From contig RHPI01001616.1 in the NCBI GenBank assembly GCA_009103225.1, forward strand, positions 18,778 to 82,777: a DNA stretch of 64,000 bases, read 5' to 3'. Source of the stretch: Chlorokybus atmophyticus. Lineage: Eukaryota > Streptophyta > Chlorokybophyceae > Chlorokybales > Chlorokybaceae. The translations under genes were made by a program, and so were the position numbers. The notes beneath the pieces were generated by a model, which was given only the letters and a program-made list of their open reading frames with translations, did not search any database and was not told the DNA's origin. Every line of letters starts with the position of its first letter. The stretch's first letter is position 1. Of the stretch, positions 63,601 to 64,000 are shown one piece after another.

Positions 63601-64000
63601 AGTGGAACTTTCGCAGCAAATGACTTCAGCGCTTTGAGGGGGTGACGGCAGTGTCTTGGTGTGCAATATGAACACATACGGTATATTCATAATCATCTAT
63701 ACTCTGTCAACGTGTCGTTCATAAATGTGAACACACATTGTAGTGAATGTAACCATGTATCATTACACCACATGTATAACGAGTCATAAAAAGTCATTCA
63801 CATCACAATAATAAACATACAATGCACATGAGAATGCATACAAGCTACATATAATCACATTGTTTATCAATAGTAATGTAATACCATGTTTGGTTCTATT
63901 CACAGTGTGAGGTTGTAGTGTAAATGTATCATAAACGTTTCTTCCGCTTGTATTGTGGCAATTGATGCAGCAAAACCAACATCAGGATTTTTACATGCCA
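60601..64000. other. AT-rich gene-poor DNA to the right edge
   Basis: No frame with family resemblance. A 113-codon minus-strand frame (63677-63336, hydrophobic, reading FVIPYSLYHLYLAMICKEL) has an acceptor-like site upstream and could be an exon of a gene beyond the edge, but support is weak. Small tandem and CA repeats occur (61947-61966, 62802-62845, 63088-63106). Confidence 0.45.
62802..62845. repeat. Three tandem 16-bp palindromic units
   Basis: GGCTCGGAGCCAGT repeats about three times. Each unit contains the palindrome GGCTC(G/A)GAGCC, so the block can fold several ways. Confidence 0.85.

Noticed and set aside
63336-63677. 113-codon hydrophobic minus-strand frame
   Set aside because: It has an acceptor-like site and no stops, but no recognisable domain, start or partner exon; mentioned only in the intergenic note.

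Overview
The window is nuclear DNA from an intron-rich eukaryote, most likely a green-lineage alga and probably on the streptophyte side. Four observations point that way. A class I ascorbate peroxidase carries a C-terminal membrane anchor like plant peroxisomal APX3. A plant-style PLAT/lipoxygenase gene is present. A short bL33m resembles plant mitochondrial L33. CCCTAA (telo-box-like) motifs lie in two gene promoters. A CFAP97-domain protein suggests that flagellated cells exist. The placement is an inference and no species is claimed.

Layout. About 14 genes can be traced exon by exon with consistent splice phases. From left to right they are: a lipoxygenase-like gene cut by the left edge (440-5722 +), a BUD22/SRFBP1 ribosome-biogenesis factor (6329-9190 -), mitochondrial ribosomal protein bL33 (10313-10486 +), a PF04072-type SAM methyltransferase (11370-14450 +), a SNAPIN-like protein with a long disordered tail (15228-17050 -), a basic nucleolar-type protein of unknown family (18110-20138 +), a CFAP97-like ciliary protein (20650-22496 -), proteasome subunit alpha-1 (37488-39407 -), COQ5 (39870-41788 +), a ~2,170-residue acidic low-complexity protein (42491-52198 -), tail-anchored ascorbate peroxidase (52776-54687 +), a small putative membrane protein (55309-56047 +), a 160-residue conserved-looking protein (56424-57939 -) and a DCN1-like neddylation cofactor (58324-60600 +). 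Strands alternate almost perfectly, giving a chain of head-to-head and tail-to-tail pairs with short shared intervals.

Two DNA types alternate. Gene islands are GC/TG-rich, and their introns are filled with alternating purine-pyrimidine (CA/TG/CG) tracts. The intergenic blocks at 22.5-37.4 kb and 60.6-64 kb are AT-rich. The first of these holds a decayed Ty3/gypsy chromodomain retrotransposon (26286-34669, minus-sense) with a 1,516-bp element and a 1,020-bp solo LTR nested inside it, tRNA-like repeats on both sides, and a perfect 60-bp palindrome further right.

The genes do not form one pathway; they are mostly housekeeping (ribosome assembly, proteasome, ubiquinone, neddylation, peroxide removal). 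The most unusual points are a lipoxygenase that has lost conserved iron-ligand positions, a DCN1 intron carrying eleven copies of a splice-donor-like GTAAG word, several GC-AG introns, and an LTR refolded head to head at the 5' end of the retrotransposon. Exon borders were placed by eye from splice sites, reading phase and family resemblance. No searches were run.
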